From positions 2,418,001-2,482,000 of the forward strand of contig JACZZP010000003.1 in NCBI GenBank assembly GCA_015183035.1: a stretch of DNA of 64,000 bases. The letters run 5' to 3'. A model generated the notes under the pieces. That model worked only from the letters and a program-made list of their open reading frames with translations, had not been told where the DNA came from and ran no database searches. This document shows positions 36,101 to 47,373 of this stretch, piece by piece. Every line of letters starts with the position of its first letter. Positions within the stretch are counted from its first letter, which is position 1. This stretch comes from Meloidogyne chitwoodi (taxonomy: Eukaryota; Nematoda; Chromadorea; Rhabditida; Meloidogynidae). Made by a program: the position numbers and the translations under genes.

Positions 36101-37373
36101 GAAACCTGCTACCTGTGCAATTACATTTTCAATCATAAATTTTAAACAATATAACCAAAAATTATGAAATTTTTAAAGAAATTAAAAAACAAAGTTTAAG
36201 ATATTTATAAAAAAATTTCATAGCCTTAGGTGATCTTTTAGCAATTTTATAAGGCAGCGCCGAAACGTCCTCACGCCTATATGAGGAAGAAAAATTAAAA
36301 GAAAATAAATATTTAATTATATTCCATTTTTGTATAGACATTTAAAATATATTTAATATTTTAAAAGAATAATTAATTAACTAAAGTGAAACTAAAATTG
36401 TATTTAAAAGGAAAAAATTTTTTTTGCAGAGGTTAATTCAAAATTAAATATTTCTGCTGCATTTTCTGATTATTAACAAGGGAAAATTCTGTTCTTTTAA
36501 TATTTTTTAAATATGTACAGAGATTTATTCTGATTTGTATTTTTTCAAATAAATTCTGATTTGTATTTTTTCCGGAAAAAAAGTTGAATTAATTCTGATT
36601 TTTAATTAACAAAAATACATTATTAAAAATTCTATTTTCTTAAATTCTGATTATAAAATAATTAAAAATCAGAATTAATTAAAAATAATACACAAAAATC
36701 GTTCGACACACCTAAAAGCCAAAAAAACAAAATACCTAAAAATAAGAATTTTTCTTTAAATCTACTTAATCCAATTTTTCAACCTCTAGAGAATAGCCAA
36801 AGAGATAAGAAAAATAAAAATGTGCATAAAAAACCTTTTTTTCCACACCTCTAATTTGGAGGCAAAAAATGTTATGAGAATGAATATATAAGCTCGTTAG
36901 CGCCCTACACAAAAACAAAACAAACAAAAAAGAAAAAAATTTTCTATTATAAAAATAGCAAAAAAAGTAATTTTTTCTTCTTTTAATTTTTAATAATATA
37001 TATATTCAACCTTTTTTATACATATATTAAAAAATTTTTTTAATATTTTTATTAAAATAGCGCCTAAAGAAAATATTTTTAAAATTAATATTCTTTAATC
37101 TTTTTTCGTAGTGTAAATAGCATTTAAAAATCAGAATTTTAACATTTGTTTTGTTTTATAATCAGAATTTATTGTATTTTAAATAATTAGAAAATATATT
37201 TTATTTATAAAAATAAATATTCTGAAATACAAAAATCAGAATTTTTAATATTAGTTCAGAATTGATGTATTTTATGTTTTTAAAAAATCAGAATTAAGAA
37301 TTGATTATTTATGTTTTTAAAAAATCAGAATAAATTTAGAAACATTTTGTATTTTTCAGAAAAACATAATAAA

Positions 37374-39009
37374 ATGCCTTCTAGTTCAATTGCTGCTATT
37401 AAAAACGGAGGCCCTTTTTCACAGTTTCGCCGAACACAATCTCTTCGCTTTCCCCGTGCAAATACAGCTTTACCGCTTAATCACTCAGCTGTTTCTTCCC
37501 CCTCTCCTTGTGTGGTACAATCAGTAAATAATGGAAGTGGAAGTTTATCAAGAAAAGGTTCACGCAACTTTCGAAGCAGATCTTCACGTCATAGACATGG
37601 TTTTAAATTTAAAAATTTAATTTTTTTTTAATTTTTAAGGGTCAACGGAAGCCCTTTCTTTACTTGGAAGAATGTCAAATGGTCAAAGAGTTGCCCTGTC
37701 CACAACATGGCGACAAATGCGACAGCAACAAGCACAATTATATTCTTTAATGCGTAAAATATTTATGGAATTGGCACAAACAGAGTCAACTGTTAAAGAA
37801 GTCAGTTTTGAAATTATGTGGGGGGACATTTGAGTAACTATGGAATATAATTTTTAAAACATTTGAGTCTCAACCTAACATTTGAGTCTCAATATGAATC
37901 CCGCACATTTAAAATTTTACCATTAGAGTCTCAACATTCCCATCTCTTTTTACAACAGATCTTCTGCAAAGCTGATTGGGTTGATTGTTGGGAAAAAGCT
38001 TCAGGTGGTGGACCAAATCCCGCATCAATGGAAGAACATATACGAATGCTTATAAAGTTGGTGTGACCAAAATAAAAAAAATTAAATTTAAATTATTTAA
38101 GATTTATTGATGATTTGGTGCAATTTGTAGAAGCTGATGGTTGCTCAGAAAATCAAAATAATGTCAATGGAAGTAGCAAAGCTATTGGGCAACAACACGC
38201 GGTAAATATAGAGGAAATAATAAATTCCAAGACTCAAATGTCTTTTTTGAAATTTTGAGTCTTGAGACTCAAGTGTCTATTAAACCTTTTTTCTTTAAAA
38301 TATGCCATTTGAGTCTCGGAATAAAATAAATTTTTACAAAGAGAACATTTGAGTCCTGAAGGACCACTTGAGTCATTACAATTTTAATTTAATTATTTTT
38401 TGGTTTCTTTAGTTCCTCTCACGAACCTCTCAACTATCACCTAACGTTTGGGACAAACTTGGAGAAATTGTAATGGAAAAAGTTTGTTCAGTAGAATGTG
38501 TTCAGGTTAGCTTTGGACGCTCTGAGATATCCCTCCCCCATTTATTCCAATCCAATGGATTTAGAAAAATGTGGGATAACATAGAGATTAACACTCCAAG
38601 TTATCCCTTTTAATATATCACAATCTCCAACTTGTACCAGCCAAAGAGATATCTCATAGCGTCAATCTCTGAGTTAGTCCACCCTCTTTATTTTTATTTT
38701 AAGAAAACTAGAGAAGCTGGAAGGGCATGGCGCACTTTGATAGCTTTTTGGACTGATGAAGTAATAAATTAATTAATTTTTTTAAATTTTTTTTAAATTA
38801 AGATTCGTTGTGGATTTGAGGGAGAAGTAAAAGCTTTCTCTAGGTAATTTAATTAATTAATTAAAAAAAATTAAAAATATAGACGTCCATCAAGTGAAAC
38901 AGTACAAAATCAAGTAGAATGTCAGTGTGAAGAATTAACACAAAAATTACAACAATTGAGAGCTACAGAAGATTATTTAGATAAATTAGTGATAGAAAGG
39001 GAAGAGTAA
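37374..39009 (+). CDS. nematode globin with N-terminal extension
   Basis: Haem-binding globin-fold protein of roughly 300 residues. The first exon (37374-37598) encodes a Ser/Arg-rich extension of about 75 residues (RRTQSLRFPRANTA, SRKGSRNFRSRSSRHRHG) ahead of the fold. The globin part runs GRMSNGQRVALSTTWRQM, LYSLMRKIFMELAQTESTVK, IFCKADWVD, then helix E EEHIRMLIKFIDDLVQFVEA with His in the expected distal (E7) place, helix F KAIGQQHAFLS with the proximal (F8) His, VWDKLGEIVMEKV, and AWRTLIAFWTDEIRCGFEGE. This is the pattern of C. elegans glb genes of the neuroglobin-like type; role may be oxygen or redox sensing in neurons. Start ATG 37374 lies 13 bp after TTTTTCAG, a likely acceptor. Two introns carry ACATTTGAGTCTC repeats. 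Confidence 0.85.
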
Positions 39010-39424
39010 TTATAATTTAAAAATAAATATATAATTTTTTAAGAAAATTTGTAAATATTTTTTAAATAATTTTACAATAAAAAATAGTTAAAAATAATTA
39101 ATTGATAAAATCAGAATTTTTTAAAAATCAGAATTATTTAAAAATCAGAAAAAACAGAATTTTTTAAAAATCAGAAAAAACAGATTATCTAAATCAGAAT
39201 TGATCAGAATTTTTTAAAAATCAGAAAAAAACATTATTAAAAATCAGAATTATTTTTAAAAAATCAGAATTAAAAAAGCAAAGAACAAATATATGCTTAT
39301 TTATTTAAAAAATGTAGAGATAACAGGTTTTTTATAGTATAAGCGTTTAAATAAAGCAACTTTTTCCCCCAAAAAAAAATTAAAACTAAAAGACCAACCT
39401 TTCTCACTCTGTCTAATCTTTCAG
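39010..39424. other. convergent spacer between globin and REXO2
   Basis: 3' flanks of two convergent genes; filled from 39105 to 39265 by imperfect AAAATCAGAATTTTT repeats, about eight copies. No coding signal. Confidence 0.7.
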
Positions 39425-40311
39425 TCACACAAAAAAATGTTTTTTATAATAAGCCAATTCTTCAATAGATTCTCTAATATCATCCATAGCCAAATGATTC
39501 AACTTTTTTTTTGGCATATTTACCAATTTTTCTGAATTATTATACCAACGGTTGACCAATTCTTTAATTGAAGAAACATCCACAATACGATAATGCAAAT
39601 GTTGACAAAGTTTAGGCATATATTTCAAAAGGAATTGACGATCAGCGTGGACAGAATTTCCAGAAAGTTGACATTTGCCTGGAGGCGTATAAAGACGTAG
39701 AAAAGTTAAAAGCTGAAAAAAGAAATTGGTAACAAATTTTCATTTTTTGGTTCAGAAATAACTAGGTCTTTGAGACGAAAATGAAAAAAAATTATAAAAA
39801 AACCTTATTTTCTGCCTCACTTTCATTCATTCCTTCCTCCGTTTCCAAGCGTTCCAATAATCCATTACGTACAAACATTTGCTTCACTATATCATCCATT
39901 TTTTCCATAATATTTGAAGGTTGTTGAATTAAAATTGGACCACATTCTGCTACTATCTTAAATTTATTTATTAAAGAATTTAAAAAAAATTAACTGTCAA
40001 CAGGCATCGAACCTGGGTCAACTGTGAGGGCAAGTTGTCATGTAAACCACTACACCAACTTTTTAAAACTTTAAGTTTTTTAAAATTCTGATTTTTTAAT
40101 TTTAAAATTATCTGTTATTTATTACATAATTGAAAATTTACTAAAAAATAAATAAAAAAACCTTTAAATCCCCTTCAGTAATAATACAAGCAATTTCTAC
40201 CAATCTGTTTTTAACAGGATCTAATCCAGTCATTTCACAATCAATCCAAACAAGTCTTCGGTCATTTAAAGATATATCAATAGATTGATTGAAGTCATTT
40301 TGAGTCATCAT
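39425..40311 (-). CDS. REXO2: oligoribonuclease (REXO2 homologue)
   Basis: 3'-5' exoribonuclease of the DEDDh family that degrades very short RNAs, in mitochondria and cytosol. About 195 residues in three exons. [20 protein letters not shown] carries ExoI (Asp and Glu of WIDCEMTGL); [12 protein letters not shown] and the following exon [20 protein letters not shown] match REXO2; exon 3 has [20 protein letters not shown] (ExoII Asp), the [11 protein letters not shown] block, and [20 protein letters not shown] with the ExoIII His and Asp. The gene starts MMTQND at 40311 with no long presequence. One intron holds a sense tRNA-derived sequence. Confidence 0.95.
39991..40060 (-). pseudogene. tRNA-derived sequence in REXO2 intron (sense)
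   Basis: Minus strand has GTTGGTGTAGTGGTTTAC (A box), a perfect 5-bp stem CAACT/AGTTG around TGCCCTCAC in the anticodon position, and CAGGTTCGATGCCTG (B box and T arm). The acceptor stem does not pair. Confidence 0.6.
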
Positions 40312-40870
40312 AATTATTTTAAAAATTATTCTGAAAATTAAAAAATTAATTTAAATATTTAAATAAAAAATAAACGTTAAAACACGGCCAGTTGAGTGCA
40401 GTCACTTTCTTTGGTTTTTAGGGCAAAATAAAAAATATTTAAATAAAATATTTAAATAAAAATAATATTTTTTAATTACAAAAATAAATTAAAATATTTT
40501 TATCAAAAAGAAAAAAAATAATATTATTTTTAAATATGACAAAAATGACCAAATTTTATTTAAAATAATCACTATTATAGAATAAATGTGTTTTCCTAAA
40601 ATACCCAATAATTCTGGTTTAAAGTTAAAAATTCTGATTTTGAAATATTAGAAATTCTGACTTTTAGAAATTCTGATTTTTTAAAATTCTGACTTTTAGA
40701 AATTCTTCTGATTTTTTAAAATTCTGATTCTAAAATTCTTCTGATTTCTTAAAATTCTGATTTTTAGAAATTCTGTTTTTTCGCAAAAGAATTAATTCTG
40801 ATATTTTAGGAAAACTTTAAAACAAATCAAATTATTATTATAATTAAATATTATTTTCTAAAATTAAAAT
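40312..40870. other. intergenic spacer with TTCTGATTTT cluster
   Basis: Promoter side of REXO2 and 3' flank of the zinc-finger gene. From 40610 to 40805 some ten copies of ATTCTGATTTT with variable spacers. No coding signal. Confidence 0.7.
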
Positions 40871-42790
40871 TTATTGTAGCAATTCTCTCAAATTTGTAGC
40901 CAAAGAATAATAATCGGGAAAAAGTTTTGCCGTTTTTGCCTTCATCATAGGCATTAAAACAGAGCGATTATCCTTAAAAATAAGGCAAAATCCTTTTAAA
41001 AAAACCCAAAAAAATTAATTAAAAAAAACCTTTAAAAGAGAATAATTTCCTCCATGTTTAGATTCAATATGTTCCTTAGTTCTAGCAGATAATGAATACC
41101 ATTTTTTGTCACAACCTTCTCCAATACATTCAAAAATTGGTTGATCACAATGATGAGTACTTGTATGAATAAGCATTGAATTTCTATATTTTCCGACTTT
41201 TCGTTTGCAATCAATGCATTCAACCATTGTCTGAAACTTTTAATAAAATTAAATAGAAGAAATAAAAAAAATCTCTTTGGGACCAAATGTCACTTTAGTT
41301 AAAAAAAATTTTTTTTTGATAAAAACATCAGAATTAAAAAATTCCTATTTAAAATCAAGATCTTTAGAATTAAAAATGACATTTAAAAAAATAATTTAAA
41401 AAAAATAAACATTTAAAATTTATTTTAAAAATCAAACAAACCACTTTATCTTCCTCAATAATTCCATTAATTTCTATTTTTGGTTCAATACTTCCATCAC
41501 TATTAAGTTTACGTCTATAACGCTTTTTAGATCCGTTTTGTTTTGCTTTTAATTTAAAAAGAATTTAATAAATAAAAAATACTTAAAAATAAACCTATTG
41601 TAGTGTTAATAAAATCATCCCCAGAACCATTCATTGAACCAACACAAATAAGTTCATTTTGAGCCAAATGCCCAAAAAGTGGTCTAGGATCGTGTAAATA
41701 TCTAAATTTTAATTAAATTAATTTTTATCGAACAATTTAGAATATTTAGAAGTTGAAAAATTAAAAAAAACGCCAAAAATTAGCAAAAAAAATCATTTAA
41801 AAATTCATAAATTTTTAGAATTTAAGTCTAAACATTTCAATTCTCGGTTTTTTGTAGCCTAGAATTTGCTCTATCATTTGATATAAAAATCGAAGTTATC
41901 GACTTATCAACTAAAATGTTATAAGCTTTAGAACGCAACCAGTATGCAAAAAATTCCATGGAAAACCCTCAGTGGTTCAGTCGGGTGTTTTAGTTTATAA
42001 CGGAAAAGGCGTGGGTTCGAATCCAATTAACGGTAAAAAATTTTTAAATCCTATTTTAAGCCATAAATGTTGAAAAAATTTTTTTTATAATTAAAATTAA
42101 ATTTTGCAAACTGTTTTTGAGAAGTAGAATTTTCACTAAGAACAGACGAATCACTCGTTGACTGACCAAAATGATTATTTGTTGAAACATTCTGTTCAGG
42201 CTAAAAAAAATATTTAAAATAATTTTAAAAAAATTAAAAAAAAACCGTAAAATAATCTTCAACTTTAAATTCATCTCTTAATATTTGTCTTTGACTAGCA
42301 AATAAATCGGTACTTTTAGTTAACTGTTCACGCAATAATTGAGTTGTACATGTTTGAAGTAATTGAGAAGCAAAAGCACCATACGGAGCTTGTTGTTCTT
42401 TAAATGTTAAATTTGTGGAATCCAGCATTAATTGATCAAGCATTTCTTTTCTTTTTTCCAATTCTGGATTCACTCTATATTTTATCTTTAAAAGAAAACA
42501 AAAAAATTAATAAAAGAAACCCAAAAAATTAATAAAAAAGAAAAAAGTCCCCAAAGATTCCCCTAGAATCAAAGTTAATAAATAAATAAAAAATAAACCA
42601 CAAAATCCTCGACATTATGAATATTTCTGTAATGATCCCTCAATGATTTATCTGTCGGAAACAAAGCATTTCCACAAAATTCGCATTCATAAGGAGTATA
42701 ATAAATATGAGAAGTAGCAATGTGTGCTTCCAAAGAGTGAATATCAGAAAAAATTTCATTACATAATCTACAGCGAATTTTGCCATCCAT
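40871..42790 (-). CDS. C2H2 zinc-finger protein, probable DNA-binding regulator
   Basis: About 350 residues in seven exons. N-terminal pair of fingers: IRCRLCNEIFSDIHSLEAHI with HIATSH closing finger 1, then YECEFCGNALFPTDKSLRDH and YRNIH for finger 2. A helical region (PELEKRKEMLDQLMLDSTNL, LLREQLTKSTDLFASQRQ) and a basic exon KKRYRRKLN separate these from a second pair: VECIDCKRKVGKYRNSMLIH and FECIGEGCDKKWYSLSARTK with HIESKH. The C-terminus ends ATNLRELLQ. The split arrangement of fingers is typical of rapidly evolving nematode C2H2 proteins; no orthologue is named. Start at 42790 is the first ATG upstream of finger 1. An intron holds an antisense tRNA-derived sequence. Confidence 0.85.
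41963..42037 (+). pseudogene. tRNA-derived sequence in zinc-finger intron (antisense)
   Basis: CAGTGGTTCAGTCGGGTG (A box TGGTTCAGTCG), loop TTTATAA that would place a TAT anticodon, and GTGGGTTCGAATCCAATT (consensus B box GGTTCGAATCC). Stems are partly paired. The consensus B box makes it one of the better candidates for Pol III activity. Confidence 0.6.
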
Positions 42791-43086
42791 TTAAATTATT
42801 ATTTTGGTTTAACCTGATAAAAAAATTTAAAAAATATATAAAAAATAAAATAATGATTAAATAAATAAATAAAATCCTATCAAATTACAGCAAAAATAAA
42901 TTTTTTATTAAATAATAAATTTAACTATATTTAATTATTTAAAAATACAAAGCGCAACCGGTTTAAAAAATTATTATAAAAAAATAAGAGACTAGGCATT
43001 AGTGTTCTATGGCAAAAAACCCCAAAAAATATCATCAAATAGAACACTAATTAAATATTAATAATAAATTGAAAAATATATAGTAA

Positions 43087-46000
43087 CTATGCTTTGACAA
43101 TTGTAATTTTTGAATTTTCTAGTAAATGCTGAATTTGTGCTCTTGCCATAGCTCTTGCATGTTCTGGTAAGCAAAGCAAATCGGCAACAACACTAAAATT
43201 AAAAAAATAAATTACAATTGTAAAAATAAAATTACAATTGTAAAAATAAAATTACAATTGTAAGAAATAAAATTACAATTGTAAAAATAAAAGTACAATT
43301 GTAAAAATAAAATTACAAATGTAAAAAATAAAATTACAATTGTAAGAAATAAAATTACAATTGTAAAAATAAAATTACAATTGTAAAAATAAAATTATGT
43401 AAAAATAAAAGTACAATTGTAAAAATAAAATTACAATTGTAAAAAATGTTAATAATTATAAAAAAAGTTCCAAACCTAAGTGCAAAAGCTCTTTCACCAT
43501 CAATAATAGTTTGCTGTTGTGGTTCATTTAAAATTAAATGTTTTTGGTGTGTTAATTGATCAGAAGGAGAACATTCAACATTATTAGAATTTGAATTATT
43601 TCTTCCAATCATTTCATAATTATTATTAGAATTAGAAGGTAAAGACGGAATTTGTTGTTGAATTAATAAATTATTATTATTATTTTGAACCGAAGAAGAT
43701 GAATTATTATTATTTAAAATTGTTGTTGGACGAATAATTCCTGATAAATTCTGAAAAAAAATATAAAAAAATATTTAAAATTAAAATCAATTTCAAACAG
43801 TTTATTAATTTAGACAAACAATTATTAATTAAAAATTAAATTTTTAACGTCTTAAAAGTCAAAAAATTTTTTTTATGATAAATTAATTAAATTAAAAAAA
43901 ATTTTTTCCTTTTAGATAAATTTTAGTCCTTAAATTAGACTATTTAATTTACCCATAAAAAGGTTTTTTGTTTTTTAAAACAATAAAAATAAAATTTAAA
44001 TTTTTTGAATTGTTCCTTTACCCTTACTTACCCTCCGAAAGGAACCAAAATTATTAAAATTAAATTTAAAAAAAAACCTGTTGTTGTTGTATTTGATGTA
44101 ATCCAGCAAGATTATTATTATTATTTTGAATTTGTGGGTGAGGTTGTTGAAGTCTTACTAATTGTTGTAATTGATGACCAAAATTAAATGAAGCATGTTG
44201 TAGTTGAGTTCTTTCTAATAATTGTTGTTGCTGTTGTTGAATAGGCATCATTGCATAAGGATGCTGAACAACTTGCTAAATTTTTTAATTATTAAAAATT
44301 CAGTGAAAAAGCGCTGTCCGGAAAAAATTCAAATTTCCGGAGACCGGGTCAAACCATAGTTTTCTGGATTGTGCCTTGACTATGCAAGAAACCCGAATTC
44401 TGAAGTTCAAGTCCGGAAAAAATCCGACCGGGTAAGAATCGGACATTAACAAGCAATTAATGTTTGTTTAGAACTAATGAACTAATTAAGCTTATTTGAG
44501 TACTAAAACGAATATTAAGGAACTAAACACGGCATATCTATTTTCTAAAAACAATTATCTTTTCTAAAAAATATTCTTATTTTAACTGACTGATTTTAGG
44601 TTAAGAATTACAAGACTCTATTGACTCATTAAAAGCTTATTTGAGTCTAAATGATAAAAAAAACAAAAAACCTGTTGAACTTGTTGCTGTTGTTGTGAAT
44701 GAAGTGCTGACATTTGCGAAGTTCCCAAATCATTACTATGTTGCTGTAATGAGTTAATACCACAATTAATAGCAGTTGTAGAAGAAGAAAAGCTATCATT
44801 TAAATAAATTTGTTCATCTTCACCACCAGAAGCTTCACTGCTTTCACGTTTTCGTTTTACTTGACTTTAAAGAAAAAATAAAATATAAAAATTAAATAAT
44901 TAAAAAAAAAATACGCTGCTCGTTCATCCAAATAAGGGTCAATCCACATCAATTCTCTAAAAAGGTCCCAATTTGGAACTTCATTATTTCCACTTCCAGC
45001 CATCCTCAATTTTCTCTTTTCACGCACATAGCGATCCCTAATCTTTTTCCATTGTTTGTAGAGGGAACTTATATCGCCTAAATTAAATAAATTAAAATTT
45101 AAAATAAGAATTTTTAAAATTTATTTTTTTGTAAAATTGTTCAAGCAGTGGGGGAGAAAAGTTCAAAAATTGGCAAAAATTCACCATTTCTTTATATCAA
45201 AAAATTAACAATAAGATATTCTTAAGATACCTTTTTTAAGTTTTATTCATTTATCCACTGCCATAAAACTCAAATTTAAAATAAAATATAAAAAATGTCA
45301 AAAAGGTGAGTCCTTTTTAAAATTTTCAATTTTATCGTATCCTAGCAATGAATAAATATTTACAAGAATTTTTCAATAACAGAGTTAATCTCAAAATAAA
45401 TATATGAGTGATATTAGAACGAATCCTGGGAAGCGCAGTTAATACTTTTTTCCATTTCCAAAAATATAGGCAAAAAAGGGTGGGTAAAAGTGTGAAATTA
45501 GCTTAAAATTCTCCCCTAATAACTTAATAAAAATTAAAAAAAAACCTGGAAAAGAAAGATTTTTTGCAATCTCAGCCCATGCCTGATTTCTATATTCTGC
45601 ATGTCTATATTTTGCATCTTTAATGTCATAAAGACAAGGCTGCAGTCTAACTTCATCAATCAAATGAAGAGTAAAATTAGGGTCAGTTATTACTATTTGT
45701 TGTTGATCCTTAAATTTATTTATTTAATAAATTTAAAAAAATAAAACAAAACATTTTTTCCTTCTTTATTCCGTTCAAAGCGATTCTGAGTTCTATCAAC
45801 CATGTGAGGATCGAGAAATTCAAAATACTTTTAAAATAAAAAATTAAAGTTTATTTATTTAAATTACTCCGAAAAATCATAGTTAAAGTAAGAAAAACAA
45901 GCAAACGTTTATAGAAACAGGTAAAGATTTTAATCTTTTGTCCTCATGGGTTCACTCTTTTCCCTTATTTTGATTAAAGAAGAAATTTGAAAATTTTGTA

Positions 46001-46977
46001 GTAATAAAAAAACAAAACAATCAAAGAGAGAGAATTGAAAAAATAAAATGGGAATAGTTTGGTTCACCAACTAGAACAAATTAAAATAAAAAAGAACCTT
46101 AAAATATTGCCATTGTGAATGCTGTTCACCACTATACTTTAGCTTCTTTTTCTAAATTAAAAAAAAAAATTAAATTTATTTAAAATTTAAACCTCTTTTC
46201 CATATTTGTCTCTTAATTGCTTCCAACGATTATATAATGTTCTGGCATCTCCTAAAATAAATAAAATATTAGTATTAAATAAAATTAAAATGCCTTGAAA
46301 TCCAAGCATTTGAACAAGACGATTCCATACTTTAATTTTATAATCTGCACTTCTATATTGTCTAAAAATTATTTTAAAATTAAAAATAATCGTTTATTCA
46401 GTAATTTTAGGGTAGGAAAATTAAAAAAAAATTCCCTGAAAATCTAAATCCCAAAATTTTTTTTATTCGGAAGACATAACATTCGATTCATTTAACCAAT
46501 CTGCATCGAATAGTACTATAATCGGCTTTCGGAAATAATTAAGAACCAAAATATAAGCCCTTGAAATTAAAAAACAATAGGGGGGACCAAGCTCATTCAG
46601 ATGATTACCGAGGCTGCTCCTTTGAATTTTCTTCCATATAAGATTCTATTAATCTTAAGTTTTCATCATTCGACTCCTATAGATGAGACGAATTAAAGTT
46701 ATGTCTCCGAATATTAAAAGAAAAAAAATTACGGGATGCAATTCTTCAGGATTGCCAAAAATTTCCTTCAAAATTTTAATCAAAAAAATAACCTATCAGA
46801 AGGATCATATAAACAACGGCTTTGTTTGACAGCTTCAATAAGTCTTAAATTAAATGATGGCTCTTCAGCAGCAGCCTGAACAGCAGCAGTTAATTGTCTT
46901 TGAATTGCGTTAACACTAACGCTTTGAGGACTTAATTCTTGATTGCCATTATTGTCCATTTCATTATCTTCAGACAT
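43087..46977 (-). CDS. transcriptional regulator with two MADF domains and Gln/Asn-rich region
   Basis: Adf-1/MADF-type Myb-like DNA-binding protein, about 510 residues in some eleven exons. MADF 1: FNLRLIEAVKQSRCLYDPSD, YRSADYKIKVWNRLVQML, LYNRWKQLRDKYGKE, then HSQWQYFK and YFEFLDPHM. MADF 2: FTLHLIDEVRLQPCLYDI, KYRHAEYRNQAWAEIAKNL, LYKQWKKIRDRYVREKRK, WDLFRELMWIDPYLDERA. Each has the three spaced Trp/aromatic helices of the family. Then a Ser-rich linker (KRKRESSEASGGEDEQ) and a long Gln/Asn-rich region (44066-44270, 43600-43750), ending GERAFALRVVADLLCLPEHA RAMARAQIQ, a helical tail like a BESS-type dimerisation end. Introns contain an inverted-repeat element, a G+C-rich repeat (44310-44450) and a 20-21 bp minisatellite beside the last exon. 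Confidence 0.87.
43204..43450. repeat. 20-21 bp minisatellite centred on TTACAATTGTAA
   Basis: AAAATTACAATTGTAAAAAT is repeated about twelve times with one- or two-base changes. Each unit contains the palindrome TTACAATTGTAA. It occupies nearly the whole last intron of the MADF gene. Confidence 0.93.
44310..44450. repeat. G+C-rich repeat fragment in MADF intron
   Basis: TCCGGAAAAAAT occurs twice (44315, 44411), each followed by CCGGGT (44344, 44424). The block is markedly more G+C-rich than the rest of the intron and looks inserted. Confidence 0.55.
46465..46712. mobile_element. MITE-like element, 248 bp, in first MADF-gene introns
   Basis: Left end ATTCGGAAGACATAAC (46465-46480) and right end GTTATGTCTCCGAAT (46698-46712) are inverted copies differing by one inserted A; similarity continues more weakly inward (ATTCGATTCATTTA against TTTAATTCGTCTCAT). 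It is non-coding and G+C-richer than its surroundings. An internal 50-bp block is shared with 48846-48896. Confidence 0.7.
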
Positions 46978-47373
46978 TTTTGAATAATAAATGCTTTTAA
47001 ACTTAAAAAAATAGAAAAAATTTGGAAAAATAATAAAGTTAAATAACTATAAAATAAACAATAAATACACTACTCAAATGTGCGACTCAAAAATCCCACC
47101 GTATCAGTAAAAGTACATTTAACCGCAGAAAACAATTTCGCAGAGTAAATTCAAATTACTCTAGAAACTTAATCGCAGGCAATTCGCGATATAGTATTTT
47201 AAATAAGGAGAGTTAGAGATAAAGAGCTAAAAATAGACTACGTCCCAGTTTTCTGCATTTTTTTCTCACAAATCAGTGTAATTTTTTGCAATAAATGTGA
47301 TTATTTTTTTTATTTTTCTTATTTACTAAATAATTTTTTTTTATTTTCAGTTATTGTTTAAATATAAAAAAAC
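46978..47373. other. divergent promoter region between MADF gene and NDUFA11-like gene
   Basis: No ORF. It ends in TTATTTTCAG (47350), 24 bp before the NDUFA11 ATG, a good acceptor for spliced-leader addition. Confidence 0.6.

Larger units (their letters stand above)
30083..37373. other. 7.3-kb gene-free region between divergent ephexin and globin genes
   Basis: No exon with convincing coding composition was found on either strand. It must hold the promoters of ephexin (left) and globin (right). Contents: degenerate copies of a dispersed sequence (about 30410-30790, 34780-35115, 35785-36285) that share phrases such as CTAAAAATTTGAGAATTTT and end near GCGTTGAAACGTCC; a perfect hairpin (32628-32668); a short CATTTCGGTAAATCGG tandem (33051-33120); a small stem GTCTGCG/CGCAGAC (35783-35815); and TTCTGATTTTT/AAAATCAGAA clusters at 34090-34230, 36480-36680 and 37120-37350. 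Confidence 0.6.

Noticed and set aside
43204..43450. CRISPR-like regular repeats
   Set aside because: Units are contiguous without spacers and the genome is eukaryotic; it is a minisatellite.
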